A stretch of 64,000 bases of DNA from Xanthobacteraceae bacterium (GTDB lineage Bacteria; Pseudomonadota; Alphaproteobacteria; Rhizobiales; Xanthobacteraceae): contig JASHOR010000032.1 of the NCBI GenBank assembly GCA_030041005.1, positions 41,326 through 105,325 of the forward strand. Direction: 5' to 3'. Shown one piece after another: positions 52,087 to 61,098 of the stretch (position 1 is the first letter of the stretch; each line of letters starts with the position of its first letter). The translations under genes and the position numbers were made by a program. The notes beneath the pieces were generated by a model. That model had not been told where the DNA came from and made no database searches. It was given only the letters and a program-made list of their open reading frames with translations.

Positions 52087-52590
52087 ATGCGCGGAAAGAA
52101 TTGGCGCGCGAGGGCCATTGCTGCAGGCGGGATAATCCTGCTCTGCACACTGCCTGGCATCGACTGCGGTGCAAAGGCGCAGAACGCCGCTTCACCTGGA
52201 TCGGCACCGCCGGCATCTGCGCAAAATACGGCGCCGAAAACCACCCCTGAACTCACCGTTCTCAACGACCATGAAGTCCAGGGCATTCTCGGTCGGGAAG
52301 TACGCAGCTCAACCAATGAAAACATGGGCCGGATTGTGGATGTATTGGTGGATCGCAGCGGCCAGGTTCGCGCCGCGGTCATCGACTTCGGCGGTTTCCT
52401 CGGGGTGGGCAGTCGCAAAATTGCGGTTGATTGGAAGGCGCTGCACTTTCCGCCGCCGGGCAAACCCGATTCTTACATCAGCCTGGCATTGACCCGGGAC
52501 CAGGTGAAGGCGGCGCCTGAATATCAGGAAGGCAAACCGGTGGTCGTTCTGGGCGCGCTCGGCAAGCTTGAACGGCTACCTGACGAATAG
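52087..52590 (+). CDS. secreted PRC-barrel domain protein
   Basis: The 167-residue protein has a signal peptide (ARAIAAGGIILLCTLPGIDC, cleavage near AKAQ), an Ala/Pro-rich linker, then a PRC-barrel domain (GILGREVRSSTNENMGRIVD, VLVDRSGQVRAAVIDFGG, KIAVDWKAL). PRC-barrels bind partners in photosynthetic reaction-centre assembly and RimM; exported versions in Hyphomicrobiales have no known role. The ORF starts earlier at 51943, overlapping the glucosidase gene; the signal peptide supports ATG 52087. Confidence 0.8.
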   Translation: MRGKNWRARAIAAGGIILLCTLPGIDCGAKAQNAASPGSAPPASAQNTAPKTTPELTVLNDHEVQGILGREVRSSTNENMGRIVDVLVDRSGQVRAAVIDFGGFLGVGSRKIAVDWKALHFPPPGKPDSYISLALTRDQVKAAPEYQEGKPVVVLGALGKLERLPDE

Positions 52591-52717
52591 CAGCGTTCCT
52601 CGAACGCAGCCGGCCGGCCTTGAAGAACATCATGTGCAGATCTTAACTCGCTGGAGTGATGCCCTGCCCGCGAATCAAGCGCTCCGCGCGATAAACCGGT
52701 CGAATCAAGACGACCGG

Positions 52718-53989
52718 ATGTCAAACAGCCGGAACGAGGCGCCACAGCAGCCCGAGCGCCGCCTCACGCCTTTGACGCCGTCGCGGCGAAGCCTGCGTGG
52801 GCTTGATTGGTTCGTCTTTTTTGTCGCCGATGTGCAGACCGGGTTCGGCCCATTCGTGTCCGTCTATCTCACGGCGCAACATTGGACCCAGATCGACATC
52901 GGTCTTGTCCTGTCGGCGGGTGGGTTTGTCTCCTTGATCGGACAGATGCCGGGCGGTGCACTGGTCGACAGTGCTCGATCCGAGCGCGTGGTCGGCGCTA
53001 TTGCCATTGCAGCGATCTGCATCAGCGCGCTCGCGTATGCGGCGCTGCCGATCTTCCCCGTCGTGCTGTCGGCTTCGATCCTGCACGCGCTGGCAAGCTG
53101 CGTCCTCGGTCCGGCGATGGCCGCAATCAGCCTCGGCTTGGTCGGACACGCGGTGATCGGCGAAAGACTTGGGCGCAATGCGCGTTTCGCCTCGATCGGC
53201 AATGGACTGGCGGCGGCCGCCATGGGTGCCTGCGGCTATCTGCTTTCGGCGCGCGCGGTGTTCTTCGTTACCGTGCTGCTGCTTGGTCCGGCGCTCCTGG
53301 CGCTGCGCATGATTTCACCGGCCGAGATCAATGCGGAGCGGGCGCACGGCGCGCCGGTTGCCTTGAAAGACCGGAAGGATAAGCCGCGGGCCAAGGCCGG
53401 CGACCTGATGCGCAACCGGCCGCTGCTGATCTTCGCCGGCTGCCTTCTGCTGTTTCACCTCGGCAACGCCGCCATGCTGCCCCTGATGGGCAGCGTGCTG
53501 ACGATGCGCTCGGCGCAATGGGCGACGCTGTTGATCGCGGCCTGCATCGTGGTGCCTCAGCTTTTGGTGGCCGCCTTGTCGCCCTGGGTCGGCAAGCGCG
53601 CGCAAGCTTGGGGACGCCGCCCGCTCCTGCTCATCGGTTTCGCCGCATTGCCGCTGCGCGGCGTCCTGTTTGCCTTGGTCTCAAGTCCGGTGCCGCTCGT
53701 GTTCGTGCAGCTTCTCGACGGCGTCACTGCCGCCGTCTTTGCCGTCCTGGTGCCGCTGGTGGTTGCCGATCTCACGCGCGGTACGGGTCATTTCAATCTC
53801 GGCCAAGGCATCGTCGGCACGTTCATCGGCATCGGCGCTTCGATCAGCTCGACGCTTGCCGGCTTTCTGATTGACCGCTTCGGCAGCGCGGCGGCCTTTG
53901 CGGGGCTTGCGGTTATCGCACTTGCCGGGCTCGCTGCGGTGGTCCTGCTGATGCCGGAGACACGCCCAGCCATCGAGGAAGAAGCTTAG
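52718..53989 (+). CDS. MFS transporter
   Basis: The 423-residue protein has about 11-12 hydrophobic segments (for example IGLVLSAGGFVSLIGQMPGG, AIAIAAICISALAYAALPIF, VFFVTVLLLGPALLALRM). MFS features include the GQMPGGALVDSARSERV loop between helices 2 and 3 and a similar ALSPWVGKRAQAWGRRPL loop in the second half. The start ATG 52718 (MSNSRNEAPQ) agrees with a cytosolic N-terminus; the ORF begins 50 codons earlier inside the PRC-barrel gene. It is 127 bases downstream of the PRC-barrel gene. Substrate unknown. Confidence 0.85.
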   Translation: MSNSRNEAPQQPERRLTPLTPSRRSLRGLDWFVFFVADVQTGFGPFVSVYLTAQHWTQIDIGLVLSAGGFVSLIGQMPGGALVDSARSERVVGAIAIAAICISALAYAALPIFPVVLSASILHALASCVLGPAMAAISLGLVGHAVIGERLGRNARFASIGNGLAAAAMGACGYLLSARAVFFVTVLLLGPALLALRMISPAEINAERAHGAPVALKDRKDKPRAKAGDLMRNRPLLIFAGCLLLFHLGNAAMLPLMGSVLTMRSAQWATLLIAACIVVPQLLVAALSPWVGKRAQAWGRRPLLLIGFAALPLRGVLFALVSSPVPLVFVQLLDGVTAAVFAVLVPLVVADLTRGTGHFNLGQGIVGTFIGIGASISSTLAGFLIDRFGSAAAFAGLAVIALAGLAAVVLLMPETRPAIEEEA

Positions 53990-54068
53990 GGCGGATCACG
54001 CCGCCGCTTGCGCGCCTACGGCTCCGGTCGGAGGCTGCGACTCCCGGCGTCCCCGGCTCTCAGCGCCA

Positions 54069-55148
54069 CTACAAGGCGGGCGCGTCGTCGGCGACGAGCC
54101 GCAGGTGCGGTGCCGCCGCCCTGCTCATCAGGCTGCGGTAGACTGAAAGGTAATCCTGCGCCATGCGCCGCGCCGTAAAGCGGCTCTCGAACTGCTTGCG
54201 AATGCGCGGGCGCGACAATTGCCCCAATCGATCAACCGCACCGATGGCGCCGTTGACGTCTTCGACCACGAAACCGGTAACGCCGTCGTCGACAACCTCC
54301 GAGGCCGAACCGCGATTGAATGCGATTACCGGCGTCCCGCAGGCCATGGCTTCGATCATCACCAGGCCGAACGGTTCGGGCCAGTCGATCGGCACCAGCA
54401 GCGCCAGGGCCCCGCTCAAGAATTCCGATTTATCGCCGTCGCCGATTTCTCCGATGAACTCGACGCCGGTCCCCGCAGCCTTGATCATTGGGCTGATCTG
54501 TTCGTCGTAATATTCGCGATCGGCGCGGTCAACCTTGGCGGCAATCCGCAGCGGCGCTCCGCAATGTTGCGCGATGCTGATGGCGCGCTCCACGCCCTTT
54601 TCCGGCGCAATCCGCCCCAGGAACGCGAAATAGCTCGGCGTGACGGGCTTCGGCACCAGCAGCCCCTCCGGCAGACCGTGATGCACCGTACGCACCCAGT
54701 GCGCCTGGGCGAGCGGTCGACGCTGCGCATTGGAGATCGATACCACCGGTATCGACGAGAATGCATCGAACAGCGGCTGGTGCTCGGGCAAATCGAGGCG
54801 GCCATGCAATGTGGTGACGAATGGCGTCGGCTGTCGGGAAAACAGGGAGAACGGATAATAGTCGAGGTGGAAGTGCAGAAGGTCGAATTCGGAAGCCTGC
54901 CGATAGACCCGCTCCAGCATCAGCATGTGCAAGGCGTTGGGATCGCGTACGGCACCGTCGAGCCGCAAGGCCCGCGGCCAGACCGCATCAAGCCGCGCGG
55001 AAGTGAGCGAATCGCCGCTGGCGTACAGCGTCACCTCGTGACCGAGCGCGATGAGCTCCTCGGCCAGCCACGACACCACACGCTCGGTTCCACCGTAAAG
55101 CTTTGGCGGGATCGCCTCGGTCAACGGCGCAACTTGAGCGATATGCAT
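54069..55148 (-). CDS. glycosyltransferase family 4 protein
   Basis: The 359-residue protein has the GT-B fold of GT4 enzymes: MHIAQVAPLTEAIPPKLYGG with the Gly-rich acceptor loop GTERVVSWLAEELIALGH, and the nucleotide-sugar motif EPFGLVMIEAMACGTPVIAF (E-x7-E) in the C-terminal domain. FLGRIAPEKGVERAISIAQH is the typical inter-domain strand. Start ATG 55148 is the family start; the 8-residue longer ORF is possible. The acceptor and sugar donor are not predictable. It is divergent from the ABC exporter gene. Confidence 0.9.
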   Translation of the reverse strand: MHIAQVAPLTEAIPPKLYGGTERVVSWLAEELIALGHEVTLYASGDSLTSARLDAVWPRALRLDGAVRDPNALHMLMLERVYRQASEFDLLHFHLDYYPFSLFSRQPTPFVTTLHGRLDLPEHQPLFDAFSSIPVVSISNAQRRPLAQAHWVRTVHHGLPEGLLVPKPVTPSYFAFLGRIAPEKGVERAISIAQHCGAPLRIAAKVDRADREYYDEQISPMIKAAGTGVEFIGEIGDGDKSEFLSGALALLVPIDWPEPFGLVMIEAMACGTPVIAFNRGSASEVVDDGVTGFVVEDVNGAIGAVDRLGQLSRPRIRKQFESRFTARRMAQDYLSVYRSLMSRAAAPHLRLVADDAPAL

Positions 55149-55620
55149 CGGATCGTCCTTTCTCTGGTTCATAAGAGCTGTCGCTCCGCGGCTCGCGGAT
55201 TACGACACTCCCGCGAAGCCGTCGGCAAAACGGATAACGTTGAACCGGCAGAACCGATAACGTTCGACAGAACCGATAACGTTAGAAATGGGAAATTTTT
55301 CAATTTGCCCAAGGAACTTTTTTTTGGAGCGGGCGGGAACCTTTTGCGGGCTCAAGCGTCGATATCATCGTTCAGCGGGTGAGGCCGTCAGGCCGAACGA
55401 ACAACGATGGGATCCGTGGGACAACGGGCCGGCGGCGCCCGGGCACCGGTCGGGCGAGCAAAGGCATTCCGCCCGCAATCGGTTGCGGGCCCGAAGGCAA
55501 ACGTCGGTACGTTTCAAGTCCCCGGTCTGATGTCGCGCTTCGGGGGTCTTGCAACGCCCTTGCAACGCCAAAGGAGGATTTTCGGGGGGACAGTTTCCTG
55601 CGAGCGGAGAGCCAAGACGC
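55149..55620. other. divergent spacer with direct repeats
   Basis: No gene is evident here. The left part, between the glycosyltransferase start and about 55290, carries three GATAACGTT repeats (see the repeat entry). Around 55280-55330 is an AT-rich stretch ending in a run of eight or more T, then GC-rich sequence up to the ABC exporter start. The overlapping frames 55365-55664 (minus) and 55379-55837 (plus) are Arg/Pro-rich shadows. Confidence 0.5.
55233..55283. repeat. three direct repeats of GATAACGTT
   Basis: GATAACGTT occurs at 55233-55241, 55256-55264 and 55275-55283, with start-to-start distances of 23 and 19 bases. The last two are extended to GAACCGATAACGTT. Each contains the palindrome AACGTT. 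The array lies about 85-135 bases upstream of the glycosyltransferase start, on the far side of which is the ABC exporter. Clustered operator sites for a transcription factor are the simplest explanation, but no such factor is known. Confidence 0.55.
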
Positions 55621-57378
55621 ATGCCGGATCTTTGTAAATACGCGAGCCGTCCCCTTTCCTTCATTTTCCGTTATCTACGCCAAAGACCGATCTCGCACGC
55701 GATCATTTTGCTGGCGGTGCTTGGCGCGGTCATCTGTTCGGTTGGTACTCAATACGGCGTCAAGTTTCTGGTCGATACCCTGGCGCGCGGAGCAAGCGCC
55801 GATGTGTGGCTGGCATTCCTGCTGCTTGGGTCCTTGATCGCTGCCGACAATCTGCTTTGGCGCGTGGCGAGTTTTGTCGCCAGCTTCACCTTTGTGGCGG
55901 TGACCGGCGACTTGCGGCGCGACCTCTTTCGCCATCTCACCGGACATTCGCCGGCCTACTTCGCAGATCGGCTGCCGGGGATGCTCACCAGCCGAGTCAC
56001 CGCCACCTCCAATGCGGTGTTCACCGCGGAGAACATGTTTATCTGGAACGTGCTGCCGCCCTGCGTTGCCACGGTGGCGGCGATCATGCTGGTCTGCACG
56101 ATCAGCCTCTCCATGGCCCTGACGCTGGGCACCATCGCCAGCATCATGGTCTATCTGATGTTCGGTCTTGCCGCCGCAGGCCGGTCGCTTCATCACGATT
56201 TCGCCAACAAGGCGGCGGCGGTGGACGGCGAGATGGTCGACGTCGTCAGCAACATGCCGCTGGTGCGGGCGTTCGGCGGATTCTTGCGCGAGCATCGCCG
56301 TTTCGACACGACCGTCGAGGTCGAGATGCAAGCCCGCCGCAGAAGTCTGCTTTACCTGGAGAAGCTGCGCGTGTTCCACGCCTCGGTGACGATCGTGCTC
56401 GTGCTCGGGCTGCTCGGCTGGGCGATCAAGCTCTGGAACCAGGGCCAGGCGACCACCGGCGACGTCGTTCTTGCCTGCACGCTCTCACTCGCAGTGCTCA
56501 GCGCCACGCGCGATCTGGCGGTGGCGCTGGTCGACATCACTCAGCATTTCGCGCGGCTGTCGGAGGCGATAGCGACACTTCTGGTGCCGCACGAATTGCG
56601 CGACCACCCGCAGGCCGAGCCGCTCATCCGACGCGGCGCCAGCGTGAAGTTCGATCGCATCACCTTCCGCTATGGCAAAGGCCAGCAAATTTTCGATGAC
56701 TTCTCGCTCTTCTTCAGAAGCAGCGAACGTGTCGGCCTGGTCGGCCCGTCCGGCGGCGGCAAGTCGACGTTGTTCGCGCTGTTGCAGCGCTTCTACGACG
56801 TGCAGGGCGGCCGTGTCCTCATCGATGGCCAGGATATCGCGCGCGTGACGCAGGAGAGCCTGCACGCCGCAATCGGCGTGGTACCGCAGGACATCTCGAT
56901 GTTTCACCGTTCCGTCATGGAAAATATCCGCTACGGCAGACCGGACGCCACCGACGACGAAGTGCTCGATGCCGCGCTCGCGGCGCGCTGCGATTTCATC
57001 CAATCACTGCCGGATGGAATGCGCACCATCGTCGGCAATCGCGGCGTGAAGCTTTCCGGCGGCCAGCGACAGCGCATCGCCATTGCGCGCGCATTTCTCA
57101 AGGACGCGCCGCTTCTGCTACTGGACGAAGCGACGTCCTCCCTCGACGGCGAATCCGAGGAGGCGATCCGGGAGGCGCTCGGCCGGCTGATGCGCGGTCG
57201 AACCGTCATCGCCATCGCCCACCGGCTTTCCACCGTGCGCAATTTCGACCGCATTGTCGTCTTGCAGACCGGACGCGTCGTTCAGGACGGCGCGCCAGAC
57301 GTCCTGATGCGCGGGGAAGGGCCCTATCGACGGCTGGTGCGGCGCGAGATGGAACGATTCTCCGAGGAGGCGGCGTAG
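55621..57378 (+). CDS. ABC exporter (fused permease-ATPase)
   Basis: The 585-residue half-transporter has an N-terminal six-helix ABC_membrane domain (ILLAVLGAVICSVGTQYGVK, IMLVCTISLSMALTLGTIAS and others) and a C-terminal ATPase with Walker A GPSGGGKST, Q-loop GVVPQDISMF, signature LSGGQRQRIAIARA, Walker B LLLLDEATSSLD and H-loop IAHRLST. It would act as a homodimer in the inner membrane, exporting a lipid, peptide or glycan. Start ATG 55621 (MPDLCKYASR) gives a normal length; the ORF is open 24 codons upstream. Substrate is unknown. Confidence 0.92.
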   Translation: MPDLCKYASRPLSFIFRYLRQRPISHAIILLAVLGAVICSVGTQYGVKFLVDTLARGASADVWLAFLLLGSLIAADNLLWRVASFVASFTFVAVTGDLRRDLFRHLTGHSPAYFADRLPGMLTSRVTATSNAVFTAENMFIWNVLPPCVATVAAIMLVCTISLSMALTLGTIASIMVYLMFGLAAAGRSLHHDFANKAAAVDGEMVDVVSNMPLVRAFGGFLREHRRFDTTVEVEMQARRRSLLYLEKLRVFHASVTIVLVLGLLGWAIKLWNQGQATTGDVVLACTLSLAVLSATRDLAVALVDITQHFARLSEAIATLLVPHELRDHPQAEPLIRRGASVKFDRITFRYGKGQQIFDDFSLFFRSSERVGLVGPSGGGKSTLFALLQRFYDVQGGRVLIDGQDIARVTQESLHAAIGVVPQDISMFHRSVMENIRYGRPDATDDEVLDAALAARCDFIQSLPDGMRTIVGNRGVKLSGGQRQRIAIARAFLKDAPLLLLDEATSSLDGESEEAIREALGRLMRGRTVIAIAHRLSTVRNFDRIVVLQTGRVVQDGAPDVLMRGEGPYRRLVRREMERFSEEAA

Positions 57379-57487
57379 CCCTGAGGCCTGAGCCGAAATG
57401 CCCGGCTTCGCCGCCAACAAGTCTGAGTTCAGGCTTGCCTTCCGCTCGCGAACCCCGGGTTGGTATGTCCCGGGTGCCGAGCACCGA

Positions 57488-57679
57488 CTAATCGGTATCG
57501 AACGGACTCGCGAGAATAGTGCATCCGGGATCCACGCGGCGCAGCTCAAGCTCGATCCGCTTGGCCTCGCCGTCCATGCCCATCCAACGCAGCTTTAATA
57601 TCCGCATGATGAGTTCGTGCGATCGGCGTTCGTCGGGCGGAATGTCCGGGCGCTCTCGGACGTTCGCCAATATCTCCAT
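57488..57679 (-). CDS. small conserved-looking protein, 63 residues
   Basis: The ORF track gives a 136-residue frame, but ATG 57679 (MEILANVRERPDIPPDERRS) is preceded by GGGAGGCTGAAA, a good ribosome-binding site. The product is charged and helical, with HELIMRILKLRWMGMDGEAK and RIELELRRVDPGCTILASPF, ending DTD. I recall similar short proteins in Bradyrhizobium-like genomes but no name or function. No signal or membrane segment is visible. It is convergent with the ABC exporter gene. Confidence 0.65.
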   Translation of the reverse strand: MEILANVRERPDIPPDERRSHELIMRILKLRWMGMDGEAKRIELELRRVDPGCTILASPFDTD

Positions 57680-58121
57680 TTTCAGCCTCCCTAGGGGCAT
57701 GCTCTTTCGGAGGCATGCTTGCTTGTTCGATCGCTTAGGCCGCGACGGCCTGGTACCGTGGCCCGCGAAATCGTGCGTCGTATAGCAATCGGAAGGGGCC
57801 GAATTATGGAGCAAATTGTTCTGCGGCAGCATCACCGCCGCTTCGACTGTGGGAACCCTCGAATAACACCGCTCGCGTCGCGCAACGCGCACAAGCACCC
57901 TTCCCCGCCGATCGCGACCGACGAATCCGCCAATCCCCCGAACGGGGAAGACAAAAGTGTCGGCTATTCGACGACGGAACTCAACTTTCTGTGACAGCGT
58001 TCGCAGCGTTTGGCGAGCCTCGAGGAGGACAAGCGGCGCGCATGAACGCTCGCGCTCAGCCTGTCGATACGCCCCGCTCGCCCCGCTGCGGAGCTAAGAT
58101 ATCAGGCTTGCCCGCCACCAA
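57680..58121. other. spacer of about 440 bases without a clear gene
   Basis: This lies between the 63-residue protein gene and the Gly-rich protein gene, both on the minus strand. The plus frame 57719-57994 is Arg/His/Pro-rich and not convincing. Two GCATGC palindromes (near 57698-57718) lie just before the small gene. Nothing else was seen. Confidence 0.5.
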
Positions 58122-58472
58122 CTAATAGCAGCGGTACACCCATCGCCAGTGCGGCCGGCCGTAACGATAGTATCGCACGTGGACGTGACGACACGACGGT
58201 CCGTAATATCCGTAATAGTAAGGCCAGGGATAGGCGCCGTATCCCCACCAAGGATAAAGGCCGAAGCCGTAGCCGCCGAAATATCCGCCAAAACCGCGGT
58301 GGAAGTATCCGAAACCCCCTCCGGGATGGAATCCACCTGGTCCTCGATGGAAGCCCCCGGCGAAATGCCCGCCATGGCCCCCGCGCTGTGCTGACGCGTT
58401 AATAGGCATCAGCGCGATCGCGGCGACCAAGGCAGCCCCCGCGATTGCCGTCATCGCACTCCTCAACCGCAT
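58122..58472 (-). CDS. secreted Gly/Tyr-rich protein
   Basis: The 116-residue protein has a signal peptide (SAMTAIAGAALVAAIALMPI, cleavage near ASAQ). The mature part is a low-complexity Gly/Phe/His/Tyr-rich chain (GGHGGHFAGGFHRGPGGFHP and GYGFGLYPWWGYGAYPWPYY) and a short C-terminal block SCRHVHVRYYRYGRPHWRWV ending YRCY. Such proteins are common in Hyphomicrobiales. A surface or envelope role is plausible but unproven. The ORF is open to 58643; the signal peptide places the start at ATG 58472. Confidence 0.75.
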   Translation of the reverse strand: MRLRSAMTAIAGAALVAAIALMPINASAQRGGHGGHFAGGFHRGPGGFHPGGGFGYFHRGFGGYFGGYGFGLYPWWGYGAYPWPYYYGYYGPSCRHVHVRYYRYGRPHWRWVYRCY

Positions 58473-58576
58473 GGTTGCTCTCCGTTTGCTGAAGCGCGCG
58501 TGCTCGCCCCCGGCGCGACTATAGCTCGCGGCGAACCGGGCTCCACTCTTTCCGATCTGAATTATGGGTTTTTGTC

Positions 58577-59044
58577 TCAGTGATTGCGGATTTGTGAACG
58601 CAGATAGTCGACCCTCGGGGGCCGTTCGTTCAATACGAGCCAATAAAGACCAAGCTGCGTTACGGCGCGCGCAAATTCATTGAAATCCACCGGCTTGCGG
58701 ACATAGCTGTTGGCACCAAGACGATAGCCTTGAAGACGGTCCTCGTCCTCCACGGAGGTCGTGAGTATGACGACCGGCAGGAGTTTTGTTCGCTGGTTGC
58801 TGCGAATGCGGGTCAGGACCTCGAGGCCGTCGAGCTTGGGCAATTTCAAATCCAGCAAGATCAACTGCGGCTGCGCGCGGCCGGCAGCGCTCGGTTCGTC
58901 TGCAAGCAGATAATCGATCGCTTCGATTCCGTCGCGCGCAACGACGACCTGATTGGCGATATTCGCCTTCTTGAGTGCGCGCAACGTCAACGCCTCGTCG
59001 GCCGGATTATCCTCCACCAACAGAATGGTATCCTCCGCTGTCAT
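58577..59044 (-). CDS. single-domain response regulator, Rcp1-like
   Basis: The 155-residue protein is a receiver domain of the Rcp1/CheY-like class: acidic pair ILLVEDNPADEALTLRALKK, phospho-acceptor Asp in LILLDLKLPKLDGLEVL, Thr in VVILTTSVEDEDRL, and conserved Lys in NSYVRKPVDFNEFARAV. The extended C-terminus (LGLYWLVLNERPPRVD) is typical of regulators paired with phytochrome-type kinases. Its start overlaps the stop of the triple-receiver kinase gene by four bases (ATGA), so that kinase is its likely partner. Confidence 0.9.
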   Translation of the reverse strand: MTAEDTILLVEDNPADEALTLRALKKANIANQVVVARDGIEAIDYLLADEPSAAGRAQPQLILLDLKLPKLDGLEVLTRIRSNQRTKLLPVVILTTSVEDEDRLQGYRLGANSYVRKPVDFNEFARAVTQLGLYWLVLNERPPRVDYLRSQIRNH

Positions 59045-61098
59045 GCCGCACTCTCCTTCGCGATTGTGGATAATGACGGTTCCGAACCAAGCATTCCCGC
59101 GACCACGGCCGCGCCGCTGCCCGCTTCCAGCGTGAAGTAGAACGTCGCTCCACGCCCGACATGGCCCTCCGCCCAGATCCGTCCACCGTGTCGGCGGATG
59201 ATTCGCTGGACAGTTGCCAGCCCGATTCCCGTTCCTTCAAATTCGGATATCGAGTGAAGGCGCTGGAATACGCCGAACAGCTTCGACGCATAGGTCATGT
59301 CGAAGCCGGCGCCATTATCGCGCACAAAGATGGTGCGCGGAATTGTCTCGATTGTGCCGATCTCGATGCGTGCGCGATCGCGCTTTCCGGTGAACTTCCA
59401 CGCATTGCCGATGAGGTTTTCAAGTACCACTGTCAGCAGCCTGCAATCGCAATCGGCAACGATGCCGTCGGCCAGCAAAACGTCGATCTTGCGATCCGGA
59501 AAAGCCGTCGTCAGTCGGGCCACAACGCCGCGCGCAATCGCGCCGAGGTCCGTTTCTGACCGTTCAAGCGCGCTGCGCGTGACGCGCGAAAGCGCCAACA
59601 GGTCGTCTATCAGACGCGCCATATGCTGAGTCGATTGTCGAACGTAGTTGAGGTATCCCTTCCCCATCGCATCGAGCTTGTCGCCGCAATCCTCAAGCAA
59701 GGCGAGACTGAAACCATCGATACTGCGCAGCGGAGCGCGAAGATCGTGCGCCACCGAGTAGCTGAACGATTCGAGTTCGTCGTTTTTGATTTCGAGTTCG
59801 GCGTTCTTCAATTCGAGCTGTTCAGTGAGGGCGGCCCTTACCTTGGCGATCTCGAGCGCGGTCCGCGCCTCATTGGCTTCATACTCGGCGCGCAGCAACC
59901 GTTCGCGGACGGCTCGGTGCTCGTCTTCGAATTGCTTGCGCCTGATCTGTGCCAACACGCGCGCCCGCACCAGATCGAGATCGCTCGACTTGGCCATGTA
60001 ATCGTCCGCTCCGGCGCCGAGCCCGGCAATCATCGCCTCGCGATCCTCGACCGCGGTGAGCATGATGATCGGGATGTCGCGCAGCGCCGGTACGCTCTTG
60101 ACGCGCAGGCAGGCCTCGCGGCCGCCAATGCCGGGCATGATCAGGTCGAGCAACACGCAATCGACCTGCTGGACGGCCAGCAGCTCCAGCGCTTCTTCGC
60201 CCGAGCGCGCCAAAATCACTTCGTAGCCCTCCGAGCTCAGCGCCGCGGCGAGCTGTTGCAGGTAGGTTTCGCTGTCGTCGACGGCCAGCACCTTTTTCGG
60301 CCCCTGCAGGCTCGTGGTGCCGCCCAGGGCCGGTCGATCGCCGGCGCTCCGCAGCATGGCGCCGATCCGCGCCAGGATCACGCCGATGTTGTCGTCCTTC
60401 ACCGCGAACGCGTCGGCGCCGGCATCTAGCGCGCGAACCTCGGCGCTGCGATCTTCCGATCCGGTGAGAAGAAAGCATGGCAGCGCCCGCAGCACGGCAT
60501 CGAGGCGAATGCGCCTGATGAAGGTTGCGCCGTCGATTCCGGGAAGCACGCCATCGACGACGATGCCGGAGGGCCGCGAATCGGCAGCGACGCGCAAGCC
60601 CTCTTCGCCGCTGCCGGCGACCACGACGCGGTAGGAAGCCTGTTCCAGCGCGCTCTTGAGTTCATTGCGAAAGGTCACGCTGTCATCGATGAGCAGGATG
60701 GTTTCCTGGGACGGTGACGGCTGATCGCTGCCTCGGCCCACGAGTTCGCGGGCCCGCCCGGCAAGATAAGTCGGATCGTAAGGCTTGCCGACATATTCGT
60801 CAGCGCCGGTAGTCAGCCCGCGTACCCGGTCGCGGACTTCGGTTTCGCTCGACAGCATCATGACGGCCACCTTGCCGCCGCACGGCATGGCCCGGATTTC
60901 TTGCAACAGCTCGATGCCGTCGCCGTCCGGCAGCAGGACGTCGAGAACGACCAGCGCGAAGGTTTGCTCGGCGAGCGCGCGGCGCGCTTCGGCAAGGCTG
61001 GCACACGCGATTGCCTCCAGACCGGCGCCGTTGAGCAGTTCGAGCAGGTTCATGCGCACGGTCACGCTGTCGTCGACGATGAGTACCGGAGCGGTCAT
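59041..61098 (-). CDS. soluble hybrid histidine kinase with three receiver domains
   Basis: The 685-residue protein has three tandem receivers (Asp in LVVLDVLLPDGDG, GIVVDGVLPGIDG and CVLLDLIMPGIGG), a coiled coil (ALTEQLELKNAELEIKNDEL), a HisKA domain with SYSVAHDLRAPLRSI carrying the phospho-accepting His, and an ATPase domain (VLENLIGNAWKFTG, VRDNGAGFDMTY, GTGIGLATVQRIIRRHGG). No membrane helix or sensor domain is seen, so its input is probably phosphorylation by upstream kinases such as the CheA-like protein. Start ATG 61098 overlaps the cheB stop by four bases; the 968-residue ORF to 61947 is an overlap artefact. Confidence 0.92.
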   Translation of the reverse strand: MTAPVLIVDDSVTVRMNLLELLNGAGLEAIACASLAEARRALAEQTFALVVLDVLLPDGDGIELLQEIRAMPCGGKVAVMMLSSETEVRDRVRGLTTGADEYVGKPYDPTYLAGRARELVGRGSDQPSPSQETILLIDDSVTFRNELKSALEQASYRVVVAGSGEEGLRVAADSRPSGIVVDGVLPGIDGATFIRRIRLDAVLRALPCFLLTGSEDRSAEVRALDAGADAFAVKDDNIGVILARIGAMLRSAGDRPALGGTTSLQGPKKVLAVDDSETYLQQLAAALSSEGYEVILARSGEEALELLAVQQVDCVLLDLIMPGIGGREACLRVKSVPALRDIPIIMLTAVEDREAMIAGLGAGADDYMAKSSDLDLVRARVLAQIRRKQFEDEHRAVRERLLRAEYEANEARTALEIAKVRAALTEQLELKNAELEIKNDELESFSYSVAHDLRAPLRSIDGFSLALLEDCGDKLDAMGKGYLNYVRQSTQHMARLIDDLLALSRVTRSALERSETDLGAIARGVVARLTTAFPDRKIDVLLADGIVADCDCRLLTVVLENLIGNAWKFTGKRDRARIEIGTIETIPRTIFVRDNGAGFDMTYASKLFGVFQRLHSISEFEGTGIGLATVQRIIRRHGGRIWAEGHVGRGATFYFTLEAGSGAAVVAGMLGSEPSLSTIAKESAA

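Noticed and set aside
55336-55360. Possible EcfG-type stress promoter GGAAC-N16-CGTC
   Set aside because: The -10 element differs from CGTT and the site is about 260 bases from the next start codon; too weak to list.
57451-57476. CCCGGG-containing hairpin after the ABC exporter gene
   Set aside because: Both arms are self-palindromic and no T-run follows; not a convincing terminator.
57719-57994. Plus-strand ORF of 91 residues
   Set aside because: Arg/His/Pro-rich, no ribosome-binding site and no recognisable pattern.
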